Of a stretch of DNA of 64,000 nt, positions 15,458-23,459 are shown piece by piece. The stretch's first letter is position 1. The number at the start of each line of letters is the position of its first letter. Below the pieces are notes generated by a model. The model made no database searches. It was not told the origin of the DNA and was given only the letters and a program-made list of their open reading frames with translations. The stretch covers positions 2,170,001-2,234,000 of the forward strand of contig NZ_CP011125.1 of assembly GCF_000737325.1 (NCBI RefSeq), in the 5' to 3' direction. Source of the DNA: Sandaracinus amylolyticus. Lineage in GTDB: Bacteria > Myxococcota_A > Polyangia > Polyangiales > Sandaracinaceae. A program made the translations under genes and the position numbers.

Positions 15458-15964
15458 CTAGCGCGCGCGGCGGATCGCGGGCTTGGCCATCGCGAGCATC
15501 GGGGTGCTCGCGAGGTGCGTGATCGCGATCGCGAGCGCGTCGGCGGCGTCGGCGGGGGGCACGGTGGCGAGACCGAGGGTCGCCGCGACGACGCGCCCGA
15601 CCTGCGCCTTCTCGGCGGCGCCGCGCCCCGCGACGGTGCGCTTCACCAGCGCGGGCGGCCACTCGGTCAGCGGCTTGCCGTTGCGCGCCGCGGCGAGCAG
15701 CACGACGCCACGCACGTGTCCGAGCTTGATCGCGGCCGACGCGAAGCGCGCGAAGAACACGTCCTCGACGGCGATCACGTCGGGCGCGTGATCCTCGATC
15801 ATCAGCTCGACCTGCTCGAAGGCGCGCGCGAGGCGATCGTGCAGCGGCGTCTTGGGGTCGAGCGAGACCACGCCCGCCGCGACGCCGCGCAGCTTCGCGC
15901 TCCGTCGCTCGACCACGCCCCAGCCGAGCTTCCGTGTGCCGGGATCGATGCCGAGGACGCGCAC
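15458..15964 (-). CDS. ruvC: Holliday junction resolvase RuvC
   Basis: A 168-residue RuvC. All four acidic catalytic residues are visible: D7 in LGIDPG, E67 in AVEDVFF, and D139 and D142 in the C-terminal ADAADALAIAITH. The protein cleaves Holliday junctions in recombination. The conserved KRTVAGRGAAEKAQV segment is present. The GTG at 15964 places D7 in the standard position, and a -10-like TACGTT lies 7 nt upstream. ruvA and ruvB are not adjacent. Its 3' end meets that of the kinase-receiver gene with a 2-bp gap. Confidence 0.95.
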   Translation of the reverse strand: MRVLGIDPGTRKLGWGVVERRSAKLRGVAAGVVSLDPKTPLHDRLARAFEQVELMIEDHAPDVIAVEDVFFARFASAAIKLGHVRGVVLLAAARNGKPLTEWPPALVKRTVAGRGAAEKAQVGRVVAATLGLATVPPADAADALAIAITHLASTPMLAMAKPAIRRAR

Positions 15965-15971
15965 GGCTCGC

Positions 15972-15977
15972 AACGTA
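15972..15977 (-). promoter_or_regulatory. -10-like element of ruvC
   Basis: TACGTT on the minus strand ends 7 nt before the ruvC GTG. The match to consensus is weak; the placement is as in other genes here. Confidence 0.35.
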
Positions 15978-16046
15978 CGGCGCGACCCCGCGCGCGAGCA
16001 ACCTCGGATTGACGCTCGGGCGCGCCGTCGGCGAAGGTCGCCCGCG

Positions 16047-17723
16047 ATGAAGTTGCCGCCGCCTCCACGCATCTCGGGTCGCGCGCTCCGCGCGCTGGTG
16101 CGCGCCACCGACGCCGATCCCGTCCGCCGTGTCGTCGCCGCGCTGATGCGTCGCGACCTGAAGATCGACGAGCTCCGCGCGCTGCCCGCGCGCGTGCGCG
16201 GTCCGATGCCGCTCACGGCGCGCCCGCTCCAGGCGCGCCTGCCGCCGAAGCGCGCGAGCGAGGACCTGCCGCTCCCGGACGTCGATCGCGCGCACGCGCC
16301 GACCGCGGCGCGCTTCACCGCGCTCTATCGCAGCGGCGCGCTCGATCCCGTCGAGGTCGCGCGACGCTGCTTCGAGGCGTCGCGCTCGCTCGCGTCGCGC
16401 GCGCCGGCGATGGATCCGCTGCTCTACCGCGACGAAGCGCGCGCGCTGCGCGACGCCGAGGCCTCCGCGAAGCGGTGGCGCGCAGGACAGCCGCTCGGCC
16501 CGCTCGACGGAGTGCCGGTGCCGGTGAAGGAAGAGGTCGACCTCGAAGGGCACGGCGCGCGCCTCGGCACCGCGCGTCCGGCGCGCACCGACGTCGTCGA
16601 CGCGACGGCCGTCGCGCGGCTGCGTGCGGCGGGCGCGATCGTGATCGGCCAGACCGTCATGACCGAGTACGGCATGACGCCGCTCGGCGTGAGCGCGACG
16701 CGCGTGCTCCCGCGCAACCCGCACGACACGCGTTGCTCCGCGGGCGGCAGCTCGACGGGCTCGGCGGTCGCGGTGACGGTCGGGCTCGCGCCGGTCGCGC
16801 TCGGCAGCGACGGAGGCGGATCGATCCGCACGCCGGCGTCGTTCAACGGCATCTGGGGCATCAAGCCGACGTTCGGGCGCATCTCGCGCCGCGGCGACGG
16901 CTTCGGCGGCACCGTCGCGCACGTCGGCCCGCTCGGCGCGTCGGTGCTCGACCTCGCGCACTTCCTCCAGGCGACGAGCGGCGAAGATCCCGACGACGTG
17001 CTCACCGACGGCAACCCCGGGTTCGTGCCGGGGTTCCTCGAGGGCGCGATGAAGCGCGGGGTGCGCGGCCTGCGCATCGGCGTGATCGACGGCGAGATGG
17101 AGGACGCGCACCCCGAGGTCGCGAAGGGCTGTCGCGACGCGCTCTCCGCGCTCGAGCGCGAAGGCGCGGTGATCGTCCCGGTGCGCCTTCCGCTCGCGCG
17201 ATGGGCCCCGGCGATGGGCTACCTGACGATCGGCCTCGAGACCCACGCGGCGATGATCGAAGAGCGACGCACGTCGTGGAGCGAGCTCGGCACCGACCTG
17301 CAGCTGCTGCTGCGCGTGATGAGCACGTTCGCGTCGGACGACTACCTCGACGCGCAGCAGCTGCGCGCGGGCCTCCGTCGCGACACCGCCGCGCTGCTGC
17401 GCGAGGTCGACGTGCTCGCGCTGCCGACGGCGGGGCGCACCGCGCCGGCAGTGAGCGACAGCGACGTGCTCGAGGGCATGGCCGACACCGTCGAGCTCGA
17501 CGCGGCGTGCCGCTACGCGTTCCTCGGCAACCTCACCGGCCTGCCCGCCGCGAGCGCGCCGATCGGCCGCGACGCGCGCGGGATGCCGATCGGTCTCCAG
17601 ATCCTCGGCGACGCGTGGGACGAGGCGACCGTGCTGCAGGTCTGCGCGCACCTCGAGCGCACCGGGATCGCGTCGGTGCCGCGCCCCGAGGTGCGCGTCG
17701 ACGTGCTGCGTGCGAAGGCATGA
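16047..17723 (+). CDS. Amidase signature family hydrolase
   Basis: A 558-residue amidase-signature enzyme. The Ser-cisSer-Lys triad is complete: K161 in PVPVKEEVD, S235 in AGGSSTGSA and S259 in GSDGGGSIRTP. Family members hydrolyse amide bonds; the substrate here is unknown. The N-terminal 90 residues are an Arg/Pro-rich extension before the usual core. No signal peptide is seen. It leads a tightly packed operon with a SMUG1-like glycosylase and two thioesterase-fold proteins: its TGA is followed by the next ATG after 1 nt. Confidence 0.9.
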   Translation: MKLPPPPRISGRALRALVRATDADPVRRVVAALMRRDLKIDELRALPARVRGPMPLTARPLQARLPPKRASEDLPLPDVDRAHAPTAARFTALYRSGALDPVEVARRCFEASRSLASRAPAMDPLLYRDEARALRDAEASAKRWRAGQPLGPLDGVPVPVKEEVDLEGHGARLGTARPARTDVVDATAVARLRAAGAIVIGQTVMTEYGMTPLGVSATRVLPRNPHDTRCSAGGSSTGSAVAVTVGLAPVALGSDGGGSIRTPASFNGIWGIKPTFGRISRRGDGFGGTVAHVGPLGASVLDLAHFLQATSGEDPDDVLTDGNPGFVPGFLEGAMKRGVRGLRIGVIDGEMEDAHPEVAKGCRDALSALEREGAVIVPVRLPLARWAPAMGYLTIGLETHAAMIEERRTSWSELGTDLQLLLRVMSTFASDDYLDAQQLRAGLRRDTAALLREVDVLALPTAGRTAPAVSDSDVLEGMADTVELDAACRYAFLGNLTGLPAASAPIGRDARGMPIGLQILGDAWDEATVLQVCAHLERTGIASVPRPEVRVDVLRAKA

Positions 17724-17724
17724 G

Positions 17725-18468
17725 ATGCCGACGGTCTCGCCGCTCGTCCGCATCAGCCGCGAGCTCGGCAAGAAGGTCTCGCGCCTCTCGTTCGGCGAGC
17801 CCGTGGCGTACGTCTACAACCCGCTCGAGTACGCGCGCGCGCCGCACGAGGCGTACCTCGAGCGCTACGGGAGCAAGGCGCCGCGCGAGGTGCTGATGCT
17901 CGGGATGAACCCCGGGCCGTTCGGGATGGCGCAGACCGGCGTGCCCTTCGGCGACGTGGCGATGGTGCGCGACTTCCTCGGCATCACGGGCGACGTCTCG
18001 CGCCCGAAGAAGCAGCACCCGCAGCGCCTCGTGTTGGGCTTCGCGTGCCCGCGCAGCGAGGTGAGCGGGACGCGCTTCTGGGGCTTCGCGCGCGATCGCT
18101 TCGGCACCGCGGAGCGCTTCTTCGATCGCTTCTTCGTGTGGAACTGGTGCCCGCTGGTCTTCATGGAGGCGTCGAGCCGCAACCTCACGCCCGACAAGCT
18201 GCGCGCGAGCGAGCGCGAGCCGCTCTTCGCGGCGTGCGACGAGGCGCTCGGCCGCATCGTCGAGACGCTGCGCCCGAGGTACGTCGTCGGCGTCGGCGGC
18301 TTCGCGGAGCAGCGCGCGCATCGCACGCTCGGCGAAGGAACGCCGATCACGATCGGCTGCATCCTCCATCCGAGCCCGGCGAGCCCTGCGGCGAACAAGG
18401 ACTGGGCGGGCAACGTAGATCGCCAGCTGCGCGAGCTCGGCATCGCGCTCGAGGGAGCGAACGCATGA
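17725..18468 (+). CDS. SMUG1-like uracil-DNA glycosylase
   Basis: A 247-residue glycosylase of the single-strand-selective (SMUG1) group. The active-site loop MNPGPFGMAQTGVPFG is nearly identical to that of SMUG1, where the Asn of MNPGP acts in catalysis, and the intercalation/His motif is present as HPSPASPAANKDW. It should remove uracil and oxidised pyrimidines from DNA in base-excision repair. ATG 17725 is used; an ATG 15 nt earlier overlaps the amidase. It is translationally coupled to the next gene by a 4-bp ATGA overlap. Confidence 0.9.
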   Translation: MPTVSPLVRISRELGKKVSRLSFGEPVAYVYNPLEYARAPHEAYLERYGSKAPREVLMLGMNPGPFGMAQTGVPFGDVAMVRDFLGITGDVSRPKKQHPQRLVLGFACPRSEVSGTRFWGFARDRFGTAERFFDRFFVWNWCPLVFMEASSRNLTPDKLRASEREPLFAACDEALGRIVETLRPRYVVGVGGFAEQRAHRTLGEGTPITIGCILHPSPASPAANKDWAGNVDRQLRELGIALEGANA

Positions 18469-18935
18469 GGCTCGACGTCCCGCCGGATCAGAAGGCGCAA
18501 GTCTGCGCGGTGATGACGCAGGGCATGCAGGCCCGCATCCCGCACAACCGCGCGCTCGGGCTCGAGGTGATCGACTACGCGGCGAGCGAGGTGTGGATGC
18601 GCCTGCCCTACGACGCGAAGCTGGTCGGCAATCCCGCGACGGGCGTGATGCACGGCGGTGCGGTCTCGTCGCTGATGGACGCCGCGTGTGGGTTCGCGAC
18701 GATGATCGCGCTCGGCGGGCCCTCGCCGATCGCGACGCTCGATCTGCGCATCGACTACCTCAAGCCCGCGATCCCGGGCGCCGACGTCATCGCGCACGCG
18801 CACTGCTTCAAGATCACGCGCCACGTGTGCTTCGTGCGCGGCACCGCGTACGTGCACGACGCGAACGATCCGATCGCGTCGGTCGCGGCGACGTTCGCGC
18901 GCAAGGCGCGCAAGAGGAAGGACGGCGCGCCGTGA
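18465..18935 (+). CDS. PaaI-type hotdog thioesterase
   Basis: A 156-residue hotdog-fold protein. The catalytic region TGVMHGGAVSSLMDAACGFA matches the PaaI/YbgC-like HGG..a.laD pattern, and ATLDLRIDYLKPA is the conserved second strand. It probably hydrolyses a CoA or ACP thioester in the cytoplasm. It overlaps the upstream glycosylase stop by 4 bp and the next thioesterase start by 4 bp. Confidence 0.88.
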   Translation: MRLDVPPDQKAQVCAVMTQGMQARIPHNRALGLEVIDYAASEVWMRLPYDAKLVGNPATGVMHGGAVSSLMDAACGFATMIALGGPSPIATLDLRIDYLKPAIPGADVIAHAHCFKITRHVCFVRGTAYVHDANDPIASVAATFARKARKRKDGAP

Positions 18936-19399
18936 CGCCCGCTGCGCTCGAAGGGCTGCTCCAGCGCGCGCGTGAAGCGCGGGATCCGAGCGTGCTCGTC
19001 GCCGCGATCCCGTACGCGCAATTCCTCGGCCTCGGGCTCGAGCCCGACGGCGACGGGGTGCGCGGTCGACTGCGCTACGACGAGTCGCTCATCGGCGACG
19101 CGACGATCCCCGCGCTGCACGGCGGCACCATCGCGGCGCTGCTCGAGTCGACGGCCATCCTCGACGTGCTGTGGCGCGCCGAGGACGAGATCGTCCTGCC
19201 GCGCACGATCACGTTCACGATCGACTACCTGCGCTCGGGCCGTCCGGTCGACACGCTCTGTCGCGCGTCGATCGTGCGGCAGGGTAAGCGCGTCGTCGTG
19301 GTCGACGTGCGCGCGTTCCAGGACGACGACGAGTCGCGCCCGATCGCGACCGCGGTCGTGCACCTCCTCGTCGCGCGCGACACCAGCGACGCCGACTGA
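18932..19399 (+). CDS. Second PaaI-type hotdog thioesterase
   Basis: A 155-residue paralogue of the preceding gene with the same fold: IPALHGGTIAALLESTAIL replaces the MHGGAVSSLMDAA motif, so the usual Asp is a Glu, and ITFTIDYLRSG is the matching strand. Two neighbouring hotdog proteins may form a hetero-oligomer (inference). It starts at GTG 18932, overlapping the previous stop (GTGA), and is the last gene of the operon; its stop abuts that of a convergent lipoprotein gene. Confidence 0.85.
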   Translation: MTPAALEGLLQRAREARDPSVLVAAIPYAQFLGLGLEPDGDGVRGRLRYDESLIGDATIPALHGGTIAALLESTAILDVLWRAEDEIVLPRTITFTIDYLRSGRPVDTLCRASIVRQGKRVVVVDVRAFQDDDESRPIATAVVHLLVARDTSDAD

Positions 19400-20056
19400 T
19401 CACGGCGCGGCGGCGATCGGGCGCACGTCGACGACGCGCCACTCCTCGCCCTCGCGCACGAGCTCGATCTCGATGCCGCCCGGCGTGCGGACGAACGCGC
19501 GCTCGCCGTCGACGGTCACGCGCAGCGCGTCCTCGTCCGCCGTCTGCTCGAGCACGCGCGCGACCTCGGCCTCCCACGCGGCGCGGGTGCGACGCGCGAG
19601 CACCTCCTCGATGCCGCGCAGATGACGTCGCGCGAGCGCACCGCGCAGCGCGACCACCGCGTCCCGCGGCTCGACCAGCGCGGGCACGCCGAGCACGCCG
19701 CCTTCGATGCGCCACCCGCCGTCGGAGTCGCGCGCGAGCACGACGGTCTCGCCGTTCGAGAGCGCGACGCGCGCGTGGGCCCGCATCGCGTCGCGCGGTG
19801 CGCTCGCCAGGGCGCTCCCCACCTCGGCGAGCTCGCCGCGCGCATCCTCGAACCGCGCGCGCTGGGCGGCGACGTCGCGATCGCGATGTGCCACGTCGAG
19901 CTCCATCTCGTACGTCCCGGCCGCGTCTCCGCGCGCGAGGGCCTCCGCGTACGCGCGCACTGCACGCTCGGGTGGATCGCCCGCCGTCGCCATCGCGCCG
20001 CCGCACCCGACGATCGCCACCATCGGCACCAGAACGAGAGCGGACGCCCGAGACAC
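19400..20056 (-). CDS. Predicted lipoprotein of unknown function
   Basis: A 218-residue protein, not recognised. It has a short signal peptide with lipobox (VAIVGC), then a helical region beginning PPERAVRAYAEALARGDAAGTYEM, which resembles the start of NTF2-like or DUF4878-type domains, and a C-terminal beta strand pair ending IELVREGEEWRVVDVRPI, typical of such small alpha+beta cone folds. A central Trp-containing strand (GGWRIEGG) repeats the pattern, so two NTF2-like units are possible. GTG start with TACGAT 8 nt upstream. Confidence 0.68.
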   Translation of the reverse strand: MSRASALVLVPMVAIVGCGGAMATAGDPPERAVRAYAEALARGDAAGTYEMELDVAHRDRDVAAQRARFEDARGELAEVGSALASAPRDAMRAHARVALSNGETVVLARDSDGGWRIEGGVLGVPALVEPRDAVVALRGALARRHLRGIEEVLARRTRAAWEAEVARVLEQTADEDALRVTVDGERAFVRTPGGIEIELVREGEEWRVVDVRPIAAAP

Positions 20057-20064
20057 GCGCGCGC

Positions 20065-20070
20065 ATCGTA
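20065..20070 (-). promoter_or_regulatory. -10 element of a leaderless promoter (lipoprotein)
   Basis: TACGAT on the minus strand ends 8 nt before the GTG at 20056. Confidence 0.42.
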
Positions 20071-20186
20071 GCGCGGTGTGGACCGTGCGAAGTCATGCCG
20101 GTTCACGCGCCCCGGTGTGAACACGCGTCCACTCATTCGCGCGGCTCGGATCCAGAGATCCTGCGGATCGTCGGCGATCCGCAGCG

Positions 20187-20216
20187 GCGACACGTTGGCG
20201 CGCTTCTTGGTAAAAC
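20187..20216 (+). promoter_or_regulatory. Promoter of the Cys-rich lipoprotein gene
   Basis: GCGACA (20187-20192), 18-bp spacer, then TAAAAC (20211-20216) preceded by TGG. Unlike the short-leader genes, the start codon is 44 nt downstream and has a Shine-Dalgarno sequence. Confidence 0.4.
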
Positions 20217-20260
20217 GGCCGTCAGCCCGTCGCGGTGCGACCGCGCGGGGGAGGTGCCAC

Positions 20261-21253
20261 GTGGCGAGGACCCGTTCCGCGATCTTGCTCGGCTTGGCGG
20301 CAGCCGCGACGTTCGCGCTCCTGGGTGGATGTTCCCAGGAGGACTACTACTGCGACGAGACCGGCTGTTACTACTGCGATGGCCTCGGCTGTCGCGACGT
20401 GGACCCGCCGGACCGCGGCGACTGCGGCTGCAACGCCGACTGCGCCTCGGGCCTCTCGTGCACCTCGCTCGGCTGCACCCAGAGCTGCGACGACACCGAC
20501 GACTGCGCGCGCGGCACCATCTGCGAGGCCGGCTTCTGCGTCGGCCCGACCGAGACCGTGCCCACCGCGTCGATCGAGTGCACCTGCACGAACAACTCGG
20601 ACTGCGACCGCTTCGAGGGTGACGGCGAGGACCTCGTCTGCATCGACGGCTCGTGCGTCCCGACGACGACGCCGACCTGCGACGAGACGCGCCCCTGCTC
20701 GGCGGGCCGCGTGTGCGTCGACGGCGAGTGCCGCACGCCCGACGACGTGTGCCGCTTCTCGTCGGAGTGCGGTCCTGGCCGCATCTGCGTCGACCAGCAC
20801 TGCACGATCGGCTGCGACGCGACGACGCCGTGCCCGACCGGCGCGATCTGCGTGGACGGCTTCTGCCGCGAGGAGCCCGGCACCGACGACTGCACGACGA
20901 CCGCGGAGTGCCCCTCGGGCGACGTGTGCATCGACGGTCGCTGCTGGGATGCGTGCACCAGCGACGAGCAGTGCGGCGAGGGTCGTTACTGCGGTCCCGA
21001 TGGTCGCTGCCGCGTGGACGATCGCCCGCGCCCGATCTGCTCGCGCGACGCCGACTGCGCCGAGGGCGCGGTGTGCCGCGACGGCGTGTGCCGCTCGCCC
21101 TGCGAGGACGCGACCGACTGCCGTCGCTTCGACGAGCAGCTGACGTTCTGCATCGAGCTGCTCTGCTACACGACGAACGAGGCGACGAGCGACTGCTCGG
21201 CGGCCTCGGAGTGCGACGCGGGTCAGAGCTGCGTCGACGGCATCTGCCGCTGA
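20261..21253 (+). CDS. Cys-rich repeat lipoprotein
   Basis: A 330-residue surface lipoprotein. The signal peptide ends in a lipobox (LLGGC). The mature part is a string of short Cys-rich modules of the form C-x4-CxxGxxCxxGxC (for example CSAGRVCVDGEC, CPTGAICVDGFC, CPSGDVCIDGRC), about ten copies. Such disulphide-stapled repeats are common in myxobacterial secreted proteins, and no enzymatic motif is present. A binding or structural role is likely but unproven. The GTG has a strong GGGGGAGG upstream. A perfect hairpin follows the gene. Confidence 0.82.
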   Translation: MARTRSAILLGLAAAATFALLGGCSQEDYYCDETGCYYCDGLGCRDVDPPDRGDCGCNADCASGLSCTSLGCTQSCDDTDDCARGTICEAGFCVGPTETVPTASIECTCTNNSDCDRFEGDGEDLVCIDGSCVPTTTPTCDETRPCSAGRVCVDGECRTPDDVCRFSSECGPGRICVDQHCTIGCDATTPCPTGAICVDGFCREEPGTDDCTTTAECPSGDVCIDGRCWDACTSDEQCGEGRYCGPDGRCRVDDRPRPICSRDADCAEGAVCRDGVCRSPCEDATDCRRFDEQLTFCIELLCYTTNEATSDCSAASECDAGQSCVDGICR

Positions 21254-21314
21254 TTTCCGGTTCGGTTCGTTCCCTTCCTTACGTCCGTTCCCCGTTCTCG
21301 TCCGTTCCCTCCTA

Positions 21315-21351
21315 GACGGCCGCGGTCGATTCGCCATCGACCGCGGCCGTC
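21315..21351. terminator. Strong bidirectional hairpin terminator
   Basis: GACGGCCGCGGTCGAT and its exact complement form a 16-bp stem with a 5-nt loop, followed on the plus strand by GTCTTTCCT. It separates the convergent Cys-rich lipoprotein and aminotransferase genes. Confidence 0.75.
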
Positions 21352-21359
21352 GTCTTTCC

Positions 21360-22517
21360 TCAGACGCTCAGCACCGCGCGCAGCCGCGCGAGCGCCTCGT
21401 CGATCTCGTCGTCGGTCACGTACGGCGCGGGCCCGAGGCGCAGCACGTCGCCGCGCGCATCGGTGAGCACGCCGCGAGCGCGCAGCGCGCCGACCACGTC
21501 GTTCGCACGAGGCACGCGCAGCGCGACGAACCCACCGCGCGCGCTCGGCTCGCGCGGCGTGAGCACCTCGACGCCGTCGAGCCCCGCGACGATGCGCGTC
21601 GTCTGCGCGCTCGACGTCGCGCGCAGCCGCTCGATCGTGAGCCCCTGCGCGTCGAAGAAATCGATCACCGCGCGCGCGCGATAGTGGCTCGTCGGGTCGT
21701 ACGTCGAGCCCGCGAAGCGATCCGCGCCGCGCGCGCCGTACCCGATCGCACCGCCGCTGCGCATCGCCGCGAGGTTCGCGAAGTCGCTGAACCAGCCGGT
21801 CACGACGGGGCGCATCGCGTTGTCCGGCGGCACGCGCAGCCAGCAGACGCCTTCGCCCCACTGCGCGTACTTGTACCCGCCGCCCGTGACGAAGATCGGA
21901 TCGGGCCCGAGCTCGCCCACGGAGAACGGCACCACCCCGAACGCGTGGTACGCGTCGATCAGCACCGCCGCGCCGACACGATGCGCGGCCTCGATCGCGA
22001 CGCGCAGGTGCGGGACGATCGACGACGTCTCGAAGAGCACGCTGGACGCCATCAGCGCGGCGGTCGTCGGACGCACCGCGGCCGCGAGCCGCTCGGCGAG
22101 CGTCGACACCGGCGCCCACGGCACCATCTCGACGTCGACGCCCGCCTCGGCGAGGCGCGCGAGCTGCCGGTGCATCGAGTGGAACTCACCGCTCGTCGTC
22201 ACGACGTGCGGTCGCGCGCGCAGATCCAGCGCGGACGAGAAGCGCGTCACCAGCTCGTGCGTGCTCGCGCCGAGCGCGATGTCGTCGGCGCGCGCGCCGA
22301 TGCGCGACGCGACGCCCACGCGCACCGCCTCCGCGGCCTCGAAGGCGCGCTCCCACTTGTCGTCGACGAGCTCGGCCGCGTCGTCGAACGCGCGCAGCTG
22401 CGCGTCGCGCGCGACGTCGGGCCACGCCTGGTGTGAGTGCCCGGTGAGCAGGATGCGCCCCGGACGAACGAAGTGCGTGTAGTGCGCGCGCAGCGCGCGA
22501 GGATCGATCACGGTCAC
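21360..22517 (-). CDS. PLP-dependent aminotransferase class V / kynureninase-like enzyme
   Basis: A 385-residue fold-type I PLP enzyme. Conserved features include ILLTGHSHQAWP near the N-terminus, the cofactor Asp in VLIDAYHAFG, and GGGYKYAQWGEG, whose Lys should bind PLP. The end (RLGPAPYVTDDEIDEALARL) is typical of the kynureninase/isopenicillin-epimerase branch. Which reaction it performs cannot be decided; no tryptophan-catabolism genes are nearby. The GTG start follows a -10-like TAGAGT by 6 nt. It is divergent from ppk2. Confidence 0.83.
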   Translation of the reverse strand: MTVIDPRALRAHYTHFVRPGRILLTGHSHQAWPDVARDAQLRAFDDAAELVDDKWERAFEAAEAVRVGVASRIGARADDIALGASTHELVTRFSSALDLRARPHVVTTSGEFHSMHRQLARLAEAGVDVEMVPWAPVSTLAERLAAAVRPTTAALMASSVLFETSSIVPHLRVAIEAAHRVGAAVLIDAYHAFGVVPFSVGELGPDPIFVTGGGYKYAQWGEGVCWLRVPPDNAMRPVVTGWFSDFANLAAMRSGGAIGYGARGADRFAGSTYDPTSHYRARAVIDFFDAQGLTIERLRATSSAQTTRIVAGLDGVEVLTPREPSARGGFVALRVPRANDVVGALRARGVLTDARGDVLRLGPAPYVTDDEIDEALARLRAVLSV

Positions 22518-22523
22518 GCGCGG

Positions 22524-22529
22524 ACTCTA
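22524..22529 (-). promoter_or_regulatory. -10 element of a leaderless promoter (aminotransferase)
   Basis: TAGAGT on the minus strand ends 6 nt before the GTG at 22517. Confidence 0.42.
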
Positions 22530-22559
22530 CCGCACGGTCTGGTACCGTCCCGGTACGCC

Positions 22560-23456
22560 ATGCCCAAGAAGAAGACCCGCTTCGTCGAGGCCGTCCCGAG
22601 CGAGTTCCTCGTCCCCTTCGACGGCGGCTTCCGCATCAAGGACACGCCGACGAAGCCGCCGAAATCCAAGCGCGACGACGGCGGGAACGGCGACGCGCTC
22701 CTCGCGTCCATCGAGCGCATGCGGAAGCTGCAGGCGCGGCTGATGGCGGGTGATCGTCACTCGCTGCTCGTCGTCTTCCAGGCGATGGACGCAGCGGGCA
22801 AGGACGGCACGGTGAAGGCGGTGATGACCGGCGTGAACCCCGCGGGCGTCGAGGTCACGTCGTTCAAGCAGCCGAGCGAGGTCGAGCTCGATCACGACTT
22901 CCTCTGGCGCGTGCAGCGCGCGCTGCCGGAGCGCGGTCGCATCGGCATCTTCAACCGCAGCCACTACGAGGAAGTGCTCGTCGTGCGGGTGCACCCCGAG
23001 TACCTCGATCGCCAGCGCTTGCCCGAGCTGCCCGAGGATCTCGATCGGCTCTGGGACGAGCGCTACGAATCGATCCGCGCGTGGGAGCACCACCTCGCGC
23101 GCAACGGCACGACCATCGTGAAGTTCTTCCTCAACGTCTCGCGCGACGAGCAGAAGAAGCGCTTCCTCGATCGCGTGAACGATCCGGAGGCGAACTGGAA
23201 GTTCAGCTCCGCCGACATCCGCGAGCGCGCGCGCTGGAAGGACTACATGCGCGCGTACGAGGACGCGCTGAACGCGACGTCGCGCCCCTGCGCGCCGTGG
23301 TACGCGATCCCCGCCGACGACAAGAAGTTCATGCGCGCGGCCGTCGCGGACATCATCGTGCGCACGCTCGAGGCGATCGATCCGCAGTACCCGTCGGTCA
23401 CCGACGCGGAGCGCGAGAGGATGCAGGAGGCAGTCGCCGAGCTCGCGCGCGAGTAG
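22560..23456 (+). CDS. ppk2: Polyphosphate kinase 2 family phosphotransferase
   Basis: A 298-residue PPK2. The Walker A loop is at residues 77-83 (DAAGKDG), Walker B follows in IFNRSHYEEVLVVRV, and the lid region has KKRFLDRVNDPEANWKF. The enzyme moves phosphate between polyphosphate and nucleotides, recharging ADP or AMP in the cytoplasm; the subclass is not clear from motifs alone. The conserved SFKQPSEVELDHDFLWR segment is present. The ATG at 22560 is preceded by GGTACCGTCCCGGTAC, whose TACCGT may serve as a -10. Confidence 0.93.
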   Translation: MPKKKTRFVEAVPSEFLVPFDGGFRIKDTPTKPPKSKRDDGGNGDALLASIERMRKLQARLMAGDRHSLLVVFQAMDAAGKDGTVKAVMTGVNPAGVEVTSFKQPSEVELDHDFLWRVQRALPERGRIGIFNRSHYEEVLVVRVHPEYLDRQRLPELPEDLDRLWDERYESIRAWEHHLARNGTTIVKFFLNVSRDEQKKRFLDRVNDPEANWKFSSADIRERARWKDYMRAYEDALNATSRPCAPWYAIPADDKKFMRAAVADIIVRTLEAIDPQYPSVTDAERERMQEAVAELARE

Positions 23457-23459
23457 CGA

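Noticed and set aside
15440-15475. Hairpin between the kinase-receiver and ruvC stops (CGCGCGTTAG / CTAGCGCGCG)
   Set aside because: The stem is imperfect and overlaps both stop codons. It is too weak to call a terminator.
14043-17771. A 1493-codon minus-strand frame running from the Hpt-receiver gene through the kinase, ruvC and amidase region
   Set aside because: Only its last 250 codons (13290-14042) encode recognisable domains. The rest is antisense to the kinase-receiver and amidase genes.
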